64,000 bases of DNA from Hippopus hippopus (taxonomy: Eukaryota > Mollusca > Bivalvia > Cardiida > Cardiidae): NCBI GenBank assembly GCA_946811185.2, contig OX328104.1, positions 11,977,918 through 12,041,917 on the forward strand. The letters are read 5' to 3'. Below, piece after piece: positions 20,784 to 34,460 of the stretch; position 1 is the first letter of the stretch; each line of letters starts with the position of its first letter. The translations under genes and the position numbers were made by a program. The notes below the pieces were generated by a model. The model worked only from the letters and a program-made list of their open reading frames with translations, did no database searches and had not been told where the DNA came from.

Positions 20784-22200
20784 TGTTTTCACTCTTATAG
20801 TTGATATACGTATTAGATTTTTTGCGGACTGTTTAAATCAAGATCAGGCTGCACAGAAAGAGCAGTGTGGTTTTGGATCTACAAAGTCCTTACTTGATTA
20901 TTGGCGATGTTGAAACTGATATGATCATGTGCAATGAAATCGTTCTTTTAGCCATTGAAAAAGAAATCTGATGTTTTTCTGAGTCAAATATCCTCTCTAG
21001 GAGTGTGCTTTTTTTTGCTCTTCCAAGATATCTGAGCCCGTAGAAGAAAGCAACAAACACATCTACACAAGATTTGGGATGCTTGGATGGTACAGGAGAC
21101 ATTTTGTAAAATTAACAAAATCAATTCGATTCAAAAGTGGCATTCTTTTTCCTTTGGATTCGCGACCTTGAGGACGGGCACTTTTGAAAAACCGCTTGGG
21201 GAAAAAAAAAAAAAAAAAACGATTATTAGCTTTTCTGCTTTTCCCGTGTTGTCTCTCTTCATTCAGAGACAAATCCCATCATTTGATCCACATAAAATTT
21301 GTCGCCTGTGAGTGCGTTCAATATGGAGTTTGATCTAATGGTAAAGAGTTAATTGTCAGTAATAGCACAAATGTGAGTTTGCTGATAGGGTCGTCAACTG
21401 GTCTTTCAAGTGACACTACATCTATTACAAATTGATAAAATTTCCATAATGGCTAACGTTATAGACCGTGAGCCACCAATAGGCCCCCTCCTCCCTCCGG
21501 GGAATTTTCGGCACTATAATTTTCTGAAATCCCAACGACTCATGGGCACTTTGTCAAAGTCTGCCACCTGGAGAGCGGTTCTTTTGCGAATTATAGGGGT
21601 CAAAGGTAATCAAGTGCACATATGCATACAAGGTATGAATGAATTGTCATTCTAGTAAAATTTTCATTTCATTTTCTACATTTAATATGTCAGAAACATT
21701 TTCAGATGGGTTAATACACTCATACCTATAGTCACTACAACTGTTATACAGAAACAACTTTGTTTGAATCAAACTACTGTACTTGGTCATGTTAAATGGC
21801 TGGTACCCAAAACCGTATCCACAGTATCCAACATCATCATTTATGATCTCAGAGACACAGACTAGATGCCTTTTCATTATAATTTACCCTATTTATAAGC
21901 TATTTCAGCCAAGGAACTCAGAGTATTAAGAATGACAGTTGTTGAACTTGTTTGGAAATTTTATGATATTTGCAGGAATTTAAGATATTTTGCTATTGAC
22001 CCTTTAAAACTCATTGTGGTCAGGATTGTACTTATCACTTCTATGATCAACAGTAATTTAACTCATAATTGGTATTGTATTATACCCAGTAAGTAGTTCT
22101 TTTTACTTTATGGTGCCCTTTCATGAAGTTCGAGACTAATATTAAGTTTTCTTTGATTGAAATGATAACAGCTGTGCTTACAATAGATCAATCTCTACTA
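20784..22200. other. AMT 3' flank
   Basis: R2 repeat scrap at 20,820-20,880 (TTGCGGACTGTTTAAATCAA). CAAAGTCTGCCACCTGG at ~21,555 recurs inverted at ~26,970, so 21,430-21,600 is a dispersed repeat. No exon recognised. Confidence 0.5.
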
Positions 22201-22690
22201 AATATAGAGGATATTCGGTTGTTCTTTTTTTTTTTTTCGGTGAAAGATCGAAATTTGTTACATTGAGTGAACATGATCGGTAATATTACCCATGGTGTTC
22301 ACTCGATGTAATAAATTTCGATCTTTCACAGAAAAAAACAAATATTCTATTTTTTTTCATCCTTCTATCTAACTCATTTTTTTATGGGACTTTCATCAAA
22401 ATCCAGTACAGTTGTTTTCGGTAATTTCCCGTGGCGTGTCCCCCTTCATAAAAACGCGTGACAATATTACGTGAAGCGCGAGAAATGTAGGGTGAATGCA
22501 CGTAAATTACATTACATTTCCGTCTGGTTGAATGGCACGCACTGTTTTCCTAGGTAACTAGTGCGCGGGAACTACTGTTTTTGCCTTAAATTGAAGAGTT
22601 ACGGAAGCATTTACGGTAAATTTCACTGGTCGTAACCATGAATTATCAAACCTGATAATCGACCTTTATATCCCTATAAACTACTGAAAA
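22201..22690 (+). repeat. R4 fold-back repeat, copy 1
   Basis: Starts with a hairpin: CGGTGAAAGATCGAAATTTG ... CAAATTTCGATCTTTCAC-type arms around GAACATGATCGGTAATATTACC. A non-palindromic tail follows (ATCCAGTACAGTTGTTTTCGG, GCGCGAGAAATGTAGGGT, CTAGGTAACTAGTGCG). Copies also at 33,957 and 36,940. Confidence 0.8.
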
Positions 22691-23720
22691 GCTTGATATA
22701 AAAAAGTCTATTCATTATCACCCATAGATCACATTCATAAATCAACATTGGTACGAGTATATTCCTTCTCATCGCTTAGTTAGAATATATTTCACTTTGT
22801 TACCTAAATCATTGCTATGATTTATACTCTTTATTAGTTTATAAATGTATTGCATGTCTATGACATGAGGAAGCACCCAGTAAATACATGTATTGGTAAA
22901 ACTCAATAAAGTTTCTGTTCATAGTATGACATTTTATTACAATTGAAAAAATATCAATTTATACACAGAGAAGGCTTGCATAAAATCATGCTTTGAACAC
23001 GCTGGGTTTTGTTAGTTTCTCATTGATTCCAAGGTAGCACTTCGCAAAACAGAATTTACTTTTGTCGAACTACAAAGTTCTCCTTTCAAAGAATGGATTT
23101 TGCGATTTCGATAGCGTGATAGAAAAGAAGGAACTGCACTCCATCAGATCACTGATCATTTTTCCCACAGATTGGCAGTTACTGGTGCATCACTATATGT
23201 GATAGGACTGTAAAATGGAACCTCTCAATTTCAATATGGGAAACAATATCCTGGAAACAATACTAAGCCAATGATCTTGATACCAAATGATAAAAAAAGA
23301 AAAAAATGTTCGTTTGTACATGCACAATAATACAATTATACTAATAATGGATGAGATGGATGTAAGTATATTGCAGCAGGCATTTCCTTTTTGAAATATG
23401 ACAGGTACCTTCATTTGCATGTATGACAGAAAAAAAAAAAAAAAAGATAAATACAGGCCTTTTGCCCATTATACAAAAAAAAAAAGAGTCACCAATAATC
23501 TATCTAACAAGGTAAATGATAACTGGCCATCTAAAATTTGTATAGAGATTATATCTCTGTTGAATATCTACAATATCAAACAAAAAAAAAAAAAAGGATG
23601 AAAAAAGCAAATTTTAAATTTATACAGATGATAAATCATTAAATTACATTGTAAATGAGTAGAAGAATACATAGACTTGTAACTATGCAAACAGAAAAGA
23701 AGAAGTTATACATTATGTAA
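22691..23720. other. No gene seen
   Basis: AT-rich with three A-runs (23,430, 23,476, 23,583) and simple-sequence scraps. Confidence 0.5.
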
Positions 23721-25522
23721 CAAGAGGACCATGATGGTCCTATATCGCTCACCTGAGTACTAAGCAGTAAAGGTCTACAATGAAGATAAATACCAAATAT
23801 CGAGGTTCAAGGCCAAATGATAATGAAACAAGAGCGGCAAATTGTCGCTAGATATTCCGGTCCCACCGCCAGTTGTCAAGGAGGTATAATAATCGCAAAG
23901 GGCAGGTAATGCAACAAACATGTTTACCAAGTCTCAAGTCAATTTGACTTGAGACTTCAAAGTTCCGTTCCGGACAAGCAAGAAATACTGTAAAAACGAA
24001 GATCAAAGTGGAATTACTCAAAATCCGCGCTAGGTAGAGTTATTGTTCTTGCGCACTGTATTCGGTAATATTGCAACAAACATGCATACCAAGTTTGAAG
24101 TTGTTGTGATTTAAGATGACAAAGTTATATTCCGGACAAGCACTAAATGCTGTAAAAATGAAGATCAAAGGGAAATACCTCAGACAGCACGAGGTAGTTA
24201 AAATTCTTGTGTAATGCACTTCCAAATATTGCAACAAATTAGCATACCATAAGCATACCATATTTAAGTCATTCCTACTTAAGATGACAAGGTTTTGCTC
24301 CGGACAAGCAAGAAATGCTATAAAAATGAAGGTCAAAGGGGGAATAACTCAAAATTCGTGCTAGGAAGAGTTATGGTTCTTGTGCACTGCACTCCGTGAT
24401 TTTTTAACAATCATGCATACCAAATTTGAAGATGTTCAGGCTAGAAGTGACAAAGTTATATTCCGCACAAGCAGAAAATGCTGTAAAAATGACGATCAAA
24501 GGGAAATAACTCGCAGACAGTACGAGGTAGAGTTATGGTTCTTTCACACTGCACTCCGTATTATTACAAAATCACAAATGCCAAGTTTCAAGTCAATCGG
24601 ACTGTAGATGACAAAGTTATGCTCCGGACAAAGAACTATTCTAAAGAACTTTCTAATTCAAGGGCAATTAACTCCAGTTGTTCTGGTCCGATTAGATCAG
24701 TAATCGAACTCATCCGAGATCTTATGATCATAAGTATTTTCACCAAGTTTGATGCTGATTGGTTAATATTTGTAGATGCTAGAGTGTAAACAAAGTCAAA
24801 TATAGCAATTTTTCTAATTCAAGGGCACATAACTCCAGTTGTTCTGGTCCGATTAGACCCAAAATCGAACTCATCCGAGATCTTATAGTCATATATATTT
24901 TGACCATGTTTGATGCTGATTGGTTTGTAATTGTAGATGCTAGAGTGTAAACAAAGTCAAATATAGCAATTTTTCTAATTCAAGGGCAAATAACTACAGT
25001 TGTTCTGGTCCGATTGGACCCACAATCGAACTCATCCGAGATCTTATGGTCATATATATTTTGACCAAGTTTGGTGCTGATTGGTTGATATTTGTAGATG
25101 CTAGAGTGTAAACAAAGTCAAATATAGCAATTTTTCTAATTCAAGGGCAAATAACTCCAGTTGTTCTGGTCCGATTAGACCCATAATCGAACTCATCCGA
25201 GATCTTATAGTCATATATATTTTGACCATGTTTGATGCTGATTGGTTTGTAATTGTAGATGCTAGAGTGTAAACAAAGTCAAATATAGCAATTTTTCTAA
25301 TTCAAGGGCAAATAACTACAGTTGTTCTGGTCCGATTAGACCCATAATCGAACTCATCCGAGATCTTATGGTCATATATATTTTGACCAAGTTTGATGCT
25401 GATTGGTTAATATTTGTAAATGCTAGAGTGTAAACAAAGAAATGTGAACGGACGGACGGACGACGGACGCCGACGGGCGGTGAGTGATCACAATAGCGCA
25501 TCCTGAGCACTTCGTGCTCAGA
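23721..25522 (-). mobile_element. Satellite-bearing composite element, copy 2 (inverted)
   Basis: Same family as 13,243-18,139, opposite orientation: AGGACCATGATGGTCCT palindrome at its left (23,725), ~160-bp units of both types, then a CGGACGGACGACGG microsatellite and the palindrome CTGAGCACTTCGTGCTCAG (25,503-25,521). Only about 1.8 kb because it has fewer satellite units. Confidence 0.8.
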
Positions 25523-27170
25523 TGAGCTAAAAAGAAGATAATATGAGCAATAAAAAGATTGCCATGCGAAAAATGATAATTTGAATGACCTTTACATATA
25601 AATTAAAGATATTATATAAATTATTAATGACAAGAAAATGAACTGTACATGTTAACACAAAAAATGATCTTTATTTCAAAGTTAACATAAAATGGATAAA
25701 AATGCATAAAAGAATTTGAGGAAAAAAACAGCCTGGGCTCTTCACAGGATATTTCAAGACTTGAGCATATTATAGATCAAACCCCATGCATCTCATTTCA
25801 AACATTTATACTTAGTCTTGTTTTATAATCATGGCATGATGCTTCGTATTATTTACTTGTTTCAGGATGCCAAACCGTTAATCTGACATAATTCTGAACA
25901 GGTAAGAACGGAAAAACAAAAAGCAGTTTTCATAACAAAATCATACAGCCACAAATATGGCTGGCGTGCATATTGACCAACTAAAGTGCGATCACAGGTG
26001 CATCTAATCCTAATGAGGAATTCAACTTATTTTGCTAACGCATATAACTAGTAAATTACCTGATTACTCAACTGATGTGAGTAAATGTAAAATCTCTGAT
26101 TTTACACAGTTATAGGGAAGCATATGTATCATTCATTTAGCTCAAAGGTGGTTATGGCTGTTGGTCATACCTTTTGTACTCCGTCATTGCAAGTTCAATC
26201 TTTTGTACTTTGATATCATTTACTGAGAGAACTAAATTGATAAATTGACAAGAGAGAAGGCACTGAAGATATGCAATGTCTTCTTAGTAAATAAGATCAA
26301 GATATATTTCATTCTCAAACATTTTTATCCGTAATTTAGATGCAAGAGTCAAATGGTACATAATGTATCAGTAATTTCAGTACTTTGATTGACACTAAAA
26401 GTTTCTGTTTACTGTAATAAATATATTAAGACCATGAAAATAAGCATACCAGATAATCTTATAGTTTTTGGTCTAAAATAAAATAAAAATGAAAACCAGG
26501 TAATAGTTGAATTCTCAGCAACTGATATAAAACATTCAAAAGTACTTCAAAAGTACATTTGATGAACTTTGGTTATTAGTACTCCCGTTTTATTCATGAA
26601 TATGACAAATTGATGCAAAATAAGTCAACAATGCCATATGGGTTGCTTTTGGGGTGCATTCAAAGCATCTGTAATTAAGAAAATGTGTTTTATCCGAAAT
26701 AAATCCCTGTTGTTCCTCAGATGTGATTTTAGGAGCTTGAACCGTAAAAATTCAGTGCTGTCGGTGCTTTTATTTGCATTAAATGCCTTTGTACTTTGTA
26801 AGATATGTATAGAAATATCTAAATATAAGGTTATTACATTACCTGAGATCAAACTGAGACTAAAATTACCTAAGAACTGTTAATTCCCGATCAACTGATA
26901 GGGTTAAGGTTAGTGAGAGGTGCACTTTTAATGACTTTTTACCTCTAAAACTTGCAAAAGCCTCAGTCGCCAGGTGGCAGACTTTGGAAATGTGCTGTGG
27001 AGACATAGGGGTTTAAGAAAATAATAGTCCTGAAAATTCCAAAGGAGGGGGGATGGGGGCAAACATCCTGCTGGATCACAGTATATTAGTTAAATTTCCG
27101 ATTTGTTAACTCCTACAAATCGACAAATTCTAAACTGGTTTAAAGTCAAAGCATCTGCAAACGAAAAATT
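25523..27170. other. No gene seen
   Basis: AT-rich unique-looking DNA; dispersed repeat at 26,880-27,080 matching 21,430-21,600 inverted. Confidence 0.5.
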
Positions 27171-27345
27171 AAATGTGATTTAAATGATGAAATGAGTCTT
27201 TGGTTATGCAGAAAGCATTGTGGAAAAAGGAGAAAATGCTGATTACCAGCAGTTTTTCCTTTCCCACAATGTTTCCAAAAACCTTCCTCCCCAGGTTCGT
27301 TAAAACTCCGGATTAAAAGCTTACAACTTTTCATTATTTAGATTT
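27171..27345. repeat. R7 hairpin repeat
   Basis: CATTGTGGAAAAAGGAGAAAATGCTG and its near complement CAGCAGTTTTTCCTTTCCCACAATG form a hairpin. Further R7 copies: 19,470, 27,690, 31,890-32,060, 32,100-32,300, 33,215-33,300, 35,450-35,600, 35,920-36,070. Confidence 0.7.
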
Positions 27346-27851
27346 TAGATATAGAATTTAACTATTTTTGGGACTTATCTTGTAATTAAAACTTTAAACG
27401 TGTTTTTCCTGACACAGATCACATCCGTTTGAATGAAAGTAATGTCATTTTCCTGACAAAAAATGCTGTTTTCGACCTGTTCCAAACGGCTGATAAGTAC
27501 TGTCGCAGATAGGGATGAATGAGTAGCATAAATCTGTTGGAATGTATTATATTACGGACAAAGTTACATCCCTTTGCTAGCTTAACTCTACACCAGCCGA
27601 CAAATGTTTAGACTTCTCCAAATTGAAAAAAAAAAAATGCAGACGAAAAATTCAGTGTGTGGCAAATGATTGGAAATGCGTTCGAAAGGGTAGAATACAT
27701 TGTAAGAAAATTTTTTCCTTTTGCCACGAGGTTTTCGAAATCCGTAGTAAAGGGTTCAGGTGATTAATACCGACTTAGTAATTGTTATTTTTCTTCTTTT
27801 TTCAAGAGAGGCATCTTAAATTTTTTTTACCATAAATCAAATTTGAACTAT

Positions 27852-28449
27852 GTTCTACGAAAAGAGGACTTAAAGCACCTGCGAAAGGCATCGACCCAGA
27901 TCAGCCTGCGCATTCCCCACAGGCTGACCTAGGCCAAAACCTTTCGCTTATGGTCAATTTTCTGTATGTCAAGGAGCCAGTGTACCTCTTTATGGATCCA
28001 TGATCATGTGATGACTTGCATGGTATCCTGCATCACGGAGATGCATTAAGCCACCTTTTGCCAGAGCATGACTTATTTTCTTGTGAAACATTGACAAATA
28101 CCTAAAGATTTGTTTTCTTTATCAGCCTAAATAAACTAGACGATTATATCCAGTAACAACGGGGTAAATTTTAGGTTAAAAATATATGAGCCACGCTCTG
28201 TGAAAAGGGGGCTTAATGCATCTGCGAAAAGTATCGACCAAGGTCAGCCTGCACAGTCCGCGCAGGCTGACCTGGGCCGAAACTTTTCGCTATTGGTCAA
28301 TTTTTTGTATGACCAAGGACCAGTGTAGATCATGATTATGTCGGTTGTTGAAAAATGTTGCTAATTTGAATCAATAAATATGTGATCGATTGCATGGTAT
28401 CACACATCCCGGAGATGCATTAAGCCCCCTTTTGCTAGAGCATGGCTCA
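27852..28449 (+). repeat. Two R1 hairpin MITEs (27,852-28,075; 28,187-28,449)
   Basis: The second is nearly full length with TGAGCCACGCTCTGTGAAAA and GCTAGAGCATGGCTCA ends flanked by ATATAT on both sides. The first is more diverged. Confidence 0.8.
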
Positions 28450-29215
28450 TATATATATATAATCCTTTTGCAATAGATAATTTGGTCGGGACGTTATTAA
28501 ACATTTTTGAACATAACATAATCGACCGAAGAAGAGTTAAGCATATAAAAAAGAGATTGTAAGTTCCTAGAAACTAGAAATTACCGGTGAAATGAAATTA
28601 AAGCTTACATTTACTATTTCGTTCGATTTATTTTTTTCTTACATCTATCGTCGAAGTATAATTAGAAATATAATAATAATAGTAAGATAAATCGTATGAG
28701 TGCGTTTAAGAAAAAATAAAATAAAAAAAAAAGAACCTGGTCACTCAGGTTCGAACCCATGACCTTTAGGTTGACGGCATAATAAATTTGCATGAGAGCA
28801 AAATCAAACAAAGTAGAGAAAAATTTTAAATTTCTCATAAACTGATGTCTGATTTAGAACAGCTTTGGAGAGTTTTAGTCTTTCCTTTATTAGAAACAAA
28901 AAAAGAAAAGTCTTGATAGGTTTCGAAGATACTGTACCTGAGCTGTGAACCCCACTGCGTAAACTAGACTAGATCATCCAATAGCTCCTTCTCCGACACT
29001 AATTTACATATTTTTTCACAAATGAGGGGTTTGAAGTCCTTCATGAAACAAATAAGTGATATGAGCCAATTTTAAGAGTCGGATCCATAAATACACTCTT
29101 TATTCCCTTGCCAAGAAATAAAAAAAAAAAATGTGGACATCAAACTGCTTACTTTTCTCAGTTATTGCTAAATCACGGCCATTTTCGGTAAGACTTACAG
29201 AAATCAGATAACGAT
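28450..29215. other. No gene seen; tRNA-like scrap
   Basis: A GGTTCGAACCC B-box-like word (~28,748) lacks a matching A box; probably a SINE fragment. Confidence 0.45.
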
Positions 29216-31560
29216 TCAAAAAGACCTGACGGTCGGGTATACTATTAGGTGTACGGTCAGGTAGCCGGGGACTTCTAAACTTGTTTAAGGCTGTGGCAAA
29301 ACATGTCGCCCCGAGCCGAGGGCGAGGTGGCAACATGATTCGCCACAGCCGTGAACAATATTAGTTGTACGGTCAGGTGGCAGGGGACTTGGAAACTTGT
29401 TCACCGCTGTGGTGAATCATGTTGTCCCGAGCCGAAGGCGTGGTGGCGACATGATTCACCACAGCCGTGAACAAGTTTCCAAGTCCCCTGCCACCTGACC
29501 GTACAACGAATTTATTATACTGCAAAGTTTTACCATTCCAACGTTTATTAAGCGAATTTTACCTGTTTTTTGGTTTAAAAAATTGAGTACGCTGACGAGG
29601 TAGAATTTCCCTTCTGAGTGCCCCAATTCAATGAAAACTGACGTCACTGGGAACTGACGTCACTGAAACGTTGGTAATACGTGCTAAAACGTGCAGCTTG
29701 GCGCATAATCTTGATGTTAATCTTGATCGACGCCGCCATTTTGGATGTTGTGTTGATAGTGTAATCATGTATACGGGGCTCCCGAAAGGGAAACTGCTTT
29801 TACGTTGGTTTTGCCAGTGTACATGATATATATGTTCGGGGCATATTATCCAATTAGATCACGAGAAATTTCTTTGCAGTATAAGTTTCGAAGTTCCCGG
29901 CCACCTGACCGTACAACGAATATCTTATACTGCCAAGTTTTACCATTTCAATGTGTATTCAGAGAAATTTCCCCGTTTTATGTCTTCACAAATTGAGTAT
30001 GCTGACGACATAGAATTTCCCTTCTGAGAGCCCCAATTCAATGGAAACTGACGTCACTGAGAATTGGCGTCACTGAAACCTTGGTAAAACGTGCAGTTTG
30101 GTGGATGAACTTGATGATGTCACTGCGATAGACATTCGTCATACTTCTATTTAAACATTGATTGAAACAACTTCAAGGTAAGTAACTATGCATTTTTATG
30201 ATTTTTTGTCAAAAAGAAAGAAAACATTAGTTACCACAAACGACAATTTGGTTATCCTTTTATCGTTACAATGAATGAGTTTCGACACTTCACAATTTGC
30301 TTACCTGACGAAGGGATGGCTCGTTTTAACCCTGTGTATTTGTCTTTAGAATGACAACAAACGATAACATGTGTAACCATGTTCGTTTATTTTAAAGAAT
30401 AATCCATTCTTTCCGCTTTCATGACATCCATCAAGGAAAACAAGAAATAATATGGTGCAGGCTACTCAGTATGGTTGTCTTGTGAGCGGCTCGTATCGGT
30501 CGACGCCACCATTTTGGGAGTTGTGTTGAAAGTGTAGTCATGTATACGGGGCTCCCAAAAGGGCAACTGCTTTTTGCCAGTGTACATGACTTGTATGTAC
30601 GGGGCATATTATCCAATCAGATCGCGAGAAATTTCTTTGCAGTATAATCATATTATTTGTGCGATCAGGTGGCAGGGGATTTGAAACTTTTACACGGCTG
30701 TGGCAAATCATGTCGCCCCGGCTCGGGGCGACATGATTTGCCACAGCCGTGAACAAGTTACCAAGTCCCCTGCCACCTGACCGTACAACAAATTTATTAT
30801 ATTGCAACATTTTACCATTCCAACGTGTGTTCAACGAAATTTCCCTGTTTTATGGTCTCACAAATTGAGCGCGGTGGTCAGGTGGCAGGGGACTTGGAAA
30901 CTTGTTCACGCCTGTTGCAAGACAGAATTCCATTCTTAGTGCCCCAATTCAATGAAAACTGACGTCACTTAGAAATGACGTCACTGAAACCTTGGTAAAA
31001 CGAGCATTTTGGTGGATGAACTTGATGATGTCACTGCGATAAACGTTCGGCGTATTTTGACTTAAATACGGATTTAAACAACTTCAAGGTAAGTAACTAT
31101 GCATTTTAATGATTTGTTGGCAATAGTAAACGACCATTAGTTGACTTAAACGACCATTAGGTTATCCTTTTAATGTTACAGTTTATGAACTTCGAAACTT
31201 CACAATTTGCTGACCTCACGAAGGGATAATTTGTTTTAACCCCGTGTATTTGTTTTAGAATGACAATCAAAATATGTAACTGTAATCATTCATTTCCAAA
31301 AGTAATCCATTCGTTCCGCTTTTAATGAAAAGCATCAAGGGAAACCAGTAATAATATGGTGCAGGCTTCTCAGTATGTTTATCTTGTGGGCGACTCGTAT
31401 CGATCGACGCCGCCATTTTGGGTGTTGTGTTGAAAGTGTAGTATGTATACGGGGCTCCCGAAAGGGAAACTGCTTGTACGTGGTTTTTGCCAGGATTTTG
31501 CCCGTGTACATTAATATATTTATGGGTCATATTATCCAACCAGATTGCGAGAAATTTCTT
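29216..31560. repeat. R5 repeat cluster with long palindromes
   Basis: Mosaic of one family in three rounds. Cores are long hairpins: 29,364-29,507 and 30,658-30,789, arms of ~60 bp built from GTACGGTCAGGTGGCAGGGG, ACTTGGAAACTTGTTCAC and GGCGACATGATTCACCACAG. Between them are repeated flanks with TGACGTCACTG, TGTATACGGGGCTCCC and CAATCAGATCGCGAGAAATT. No coding sequence recognised. Confidence 0.8.
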
Positions 31561-33956
31561 TACAGTATAATAAAACACACAGACACAGGACTGAGGTCTT
31601 GCCATGGCATAGGGTCGTCTAGCCTTCAGTCAGTATTAAAACTGAAAAGAACACATTTATTTTCCGTTTGTTTATTTGAGGTAGAAAATACATGTAGACA
31701 AAATGAACAACAAAATATCTTTCTGTAAATAACTGGTTCGTTTTTGTGTCACCTTGGATACAATAACTGTGTGCATCTACAAATATATACATTGAAAATA
31801 GTATAGGTGACACTCTTTAACTATCACACATGTCCTCATAAAGAAATGTACATGTTACCGCTGTGTATCAGCCTTTTCTATACAAATCCACATTTAACCC
31901 TTTACCACACAATAACGAGTTTTGAAGACCCTGAGGAGGAAGCCGTTTGAAAACTTTGTAGGAAAAGGAGAAACTGCTGGTAACCAGCACTTTCTCCTTT
32001 TCCCACCATGTTTTCCACCCTTTCATGGCCAAATTGCATAGTTTGAAGTACACTTAATTTGTTGTCTGCAACTTCTTTCAATTTGGACAAGTCAAAAATT
32101 TTGTCGTCTGGTAAAGAGTCTAACAACCCTGATGGAGAAAACTTTTTAAAGTATTGTGTGAAAAGGAGAAAACTTCAGTAATTAACAATTTCTCCTTTTC
32201 ATTCAAAGTTTACCACCCTATCAAACACAAATCTCCTCGTTTGCTTCTTATTTAATGTGTTGTCTTCAAATCAGTCAAATAGGACAAGTCGGAAATGTCT
32301 GGTAAATTAAAAAGTTAAACTTTTTGCATGTTAAATGAATGTAGAAAACAATTAACAATCAAATTTTGACTCTTTTAGTAGGCTGATTAATGAAAAATAC
32401 AGTTTGTATATAAAAGTCGAAAAGGCAAACTATAAGGGAAAAAGAAGGAGAAAAAATAGTCTTGTGTAATAAGAAAAAAGGCAAATGTGTCCCTATCACA
32501 ATTATTGTGTAAGTGAATAAAACAAGGAATCAAGAATATTCCGAGGTAAACTCTATGGTAAGTACTCGAGGGTCCTTTAGAGATTAACATATGGCTTGCA
32601 ACACGCGAAAAGGGACATTCGGACATTTGCGTAAAGTGTCATCCCGGATCAGCCTGCGCTGAATATTGAAAAAGATGAAAAACGGAAGATATGCCACTTT
32701 GGTTAAAGGTACTAATATAACTCTATAACTCTGTCGCTACTTGATAGATGAACTCTTCATTTTCGAGGCTATAATGGCTGTTAAACTGCTAAATGATACC
32801 ATTTGTCATCGGTTACACTCAAGTAATAGAAAGGTCTGAATTTAGAGCTCGGGTTCGAAGCTTTAAGGATTAAAAAGCTTTTGAATAAAAGAGCCCAAAA
32901 CTACGCGCAGCGTATTGCCAATACATTCTTTTTTTTTCTTTAACGATATTTCTTCTTTTTTTTCCTTGAAATTTGAATAAAATGTAATCTCTCAACAGCA
33001 TTTCTGCAGTTCTTTGTCAACCAGAGTACCCATCCTTGCTAGGCTGTTGTTCTTTTATTGTTCTTACAGTGTATGTACACTATCCTTCCCAAGCAGTTGG
33101 CTGATTTCCCATGTAATTAAATTTAGTATCGTGGTCAGCTAATATTTTTGTCTAATAAGTAATGAAATATTCAGAAATTAATTCTTTCCCAAACAATTCT
33201 GAATCCGAAGACTTTAGAAAAAAAAAAAAATGTGTGAAAAGTACGAAATGCTGGTAAATAGTATTTTCTCCTTTTCCCAGTTATTCTCAGAAGTGTTTAC
33301 TATACTCTTTGACAGACAAAGATTACCATTTACAGTTTTGCCTCTACAAATGCTTGTAATTTAAAACATTCTAAAACCTTTTTGTGTGGTAAAGGTTAAA
33401 GGGTAAAAAGTAGTTCCTGGTTATACATATTTCCTGCAACATGCAAAAGCGCATTGTTTTTTGACTGTCTACCACAGCGCGGCGTGAATACAATTGAAAA
33501 TTCTACGTCACAACTTGATGATTTTGCCCCGACACGTAAAAAAGATAAACAAAGAAAGTTGCTGAATCATAACGTCCTGAATTATGTATTTTTCATACAG
33601 ATGAAGTCATAGTTTTAAAGTTTGCGTATTTATTTTATGATATTGTTTTTAATCTTCTTGAGTAAACTCAAATTTATTCGAACTAGTAATTAGAACTTTT
33701 AATGATGTGTAACTGATTTATACAATTGATCAGGGCTCTGTGAAAAGGTGGTTTAATGTATCTTCATAATGCATCATATCAAGCAAGTTGTCCCATAATA
33801 TGGATCTATTTTTGTCTAAAATCGGCTGAATGATGAGGTAGAATCGTCACCGTTTTACCGAAATTGTTTCATTTTATTATTATTTATCAACCAGCATTTA
33901 CTTTCAATCAAGAAAAAAAGTAGAAATCTATATACTTGAAATTTTCCGGCTCAAAT
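31561..33956. other. No gene; R7, R3 and R1 fragments
   Basis: R7 copies 31,890-32,300; partial R3 32,590-32,665 (GCAACACGCGAAAAGGGACA); R7 33,215-33,300; partial R1 33,732-33,810. Rest is unrecognised AT-rich DNA. Confidence 0.55.
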
Positions 33957-34460
33957 ACATAGAGGATATTTGTTTTTTTCGGTGAAAGATCGAAATTTAT
34001 TTCATCGAGTGAACATCATCGGTAATATTTTCAGGAGTGGCGCATCAACGAGTGAAAATATTACCGATGATGTTCACGAGATGAAATAAATTTCGATCTT
34101 TCACCGAAAAAAACAAATGTTCTATTTATTTCATGCTGTTAACCCTTTCTGGGGGGAACTTATTCAAAATCCAGTACAGTTCTTTTCGGTTATTCCCCGT
34201 GGCATACCCCCTCCGCATAGCAACGCGTTACAATATTACGTCAAGCGCGAGAAATGTAAGGTAAATTACGTCATATTTCCATCTGGTTGTGAGCCACGCA
34301 CATTTTACCTAGGTAACTAGTGCGCGGGAACAACTGTTTCCGCCTTCAATTGAAGAGTTAGAACATAAAAATCGGTATTTTCACTGGTCGTAACCATGAA
34401 ACATCGAACAATATTTCACTGATATTTCTCGATAACCTACCGGAAAGCATGAAATAAATG
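33957..34460 (+). repeat. R4 fold-back repeat, copy 2
   Basis: Hairpin arms CGGTGAAAGATCGAAATTTA at 33,980 and complement to 34,110; tail with ATCCAGTACAGTTCTTTTCG and GTGCGCGGGAACAACTG. Confidence 0.8.
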
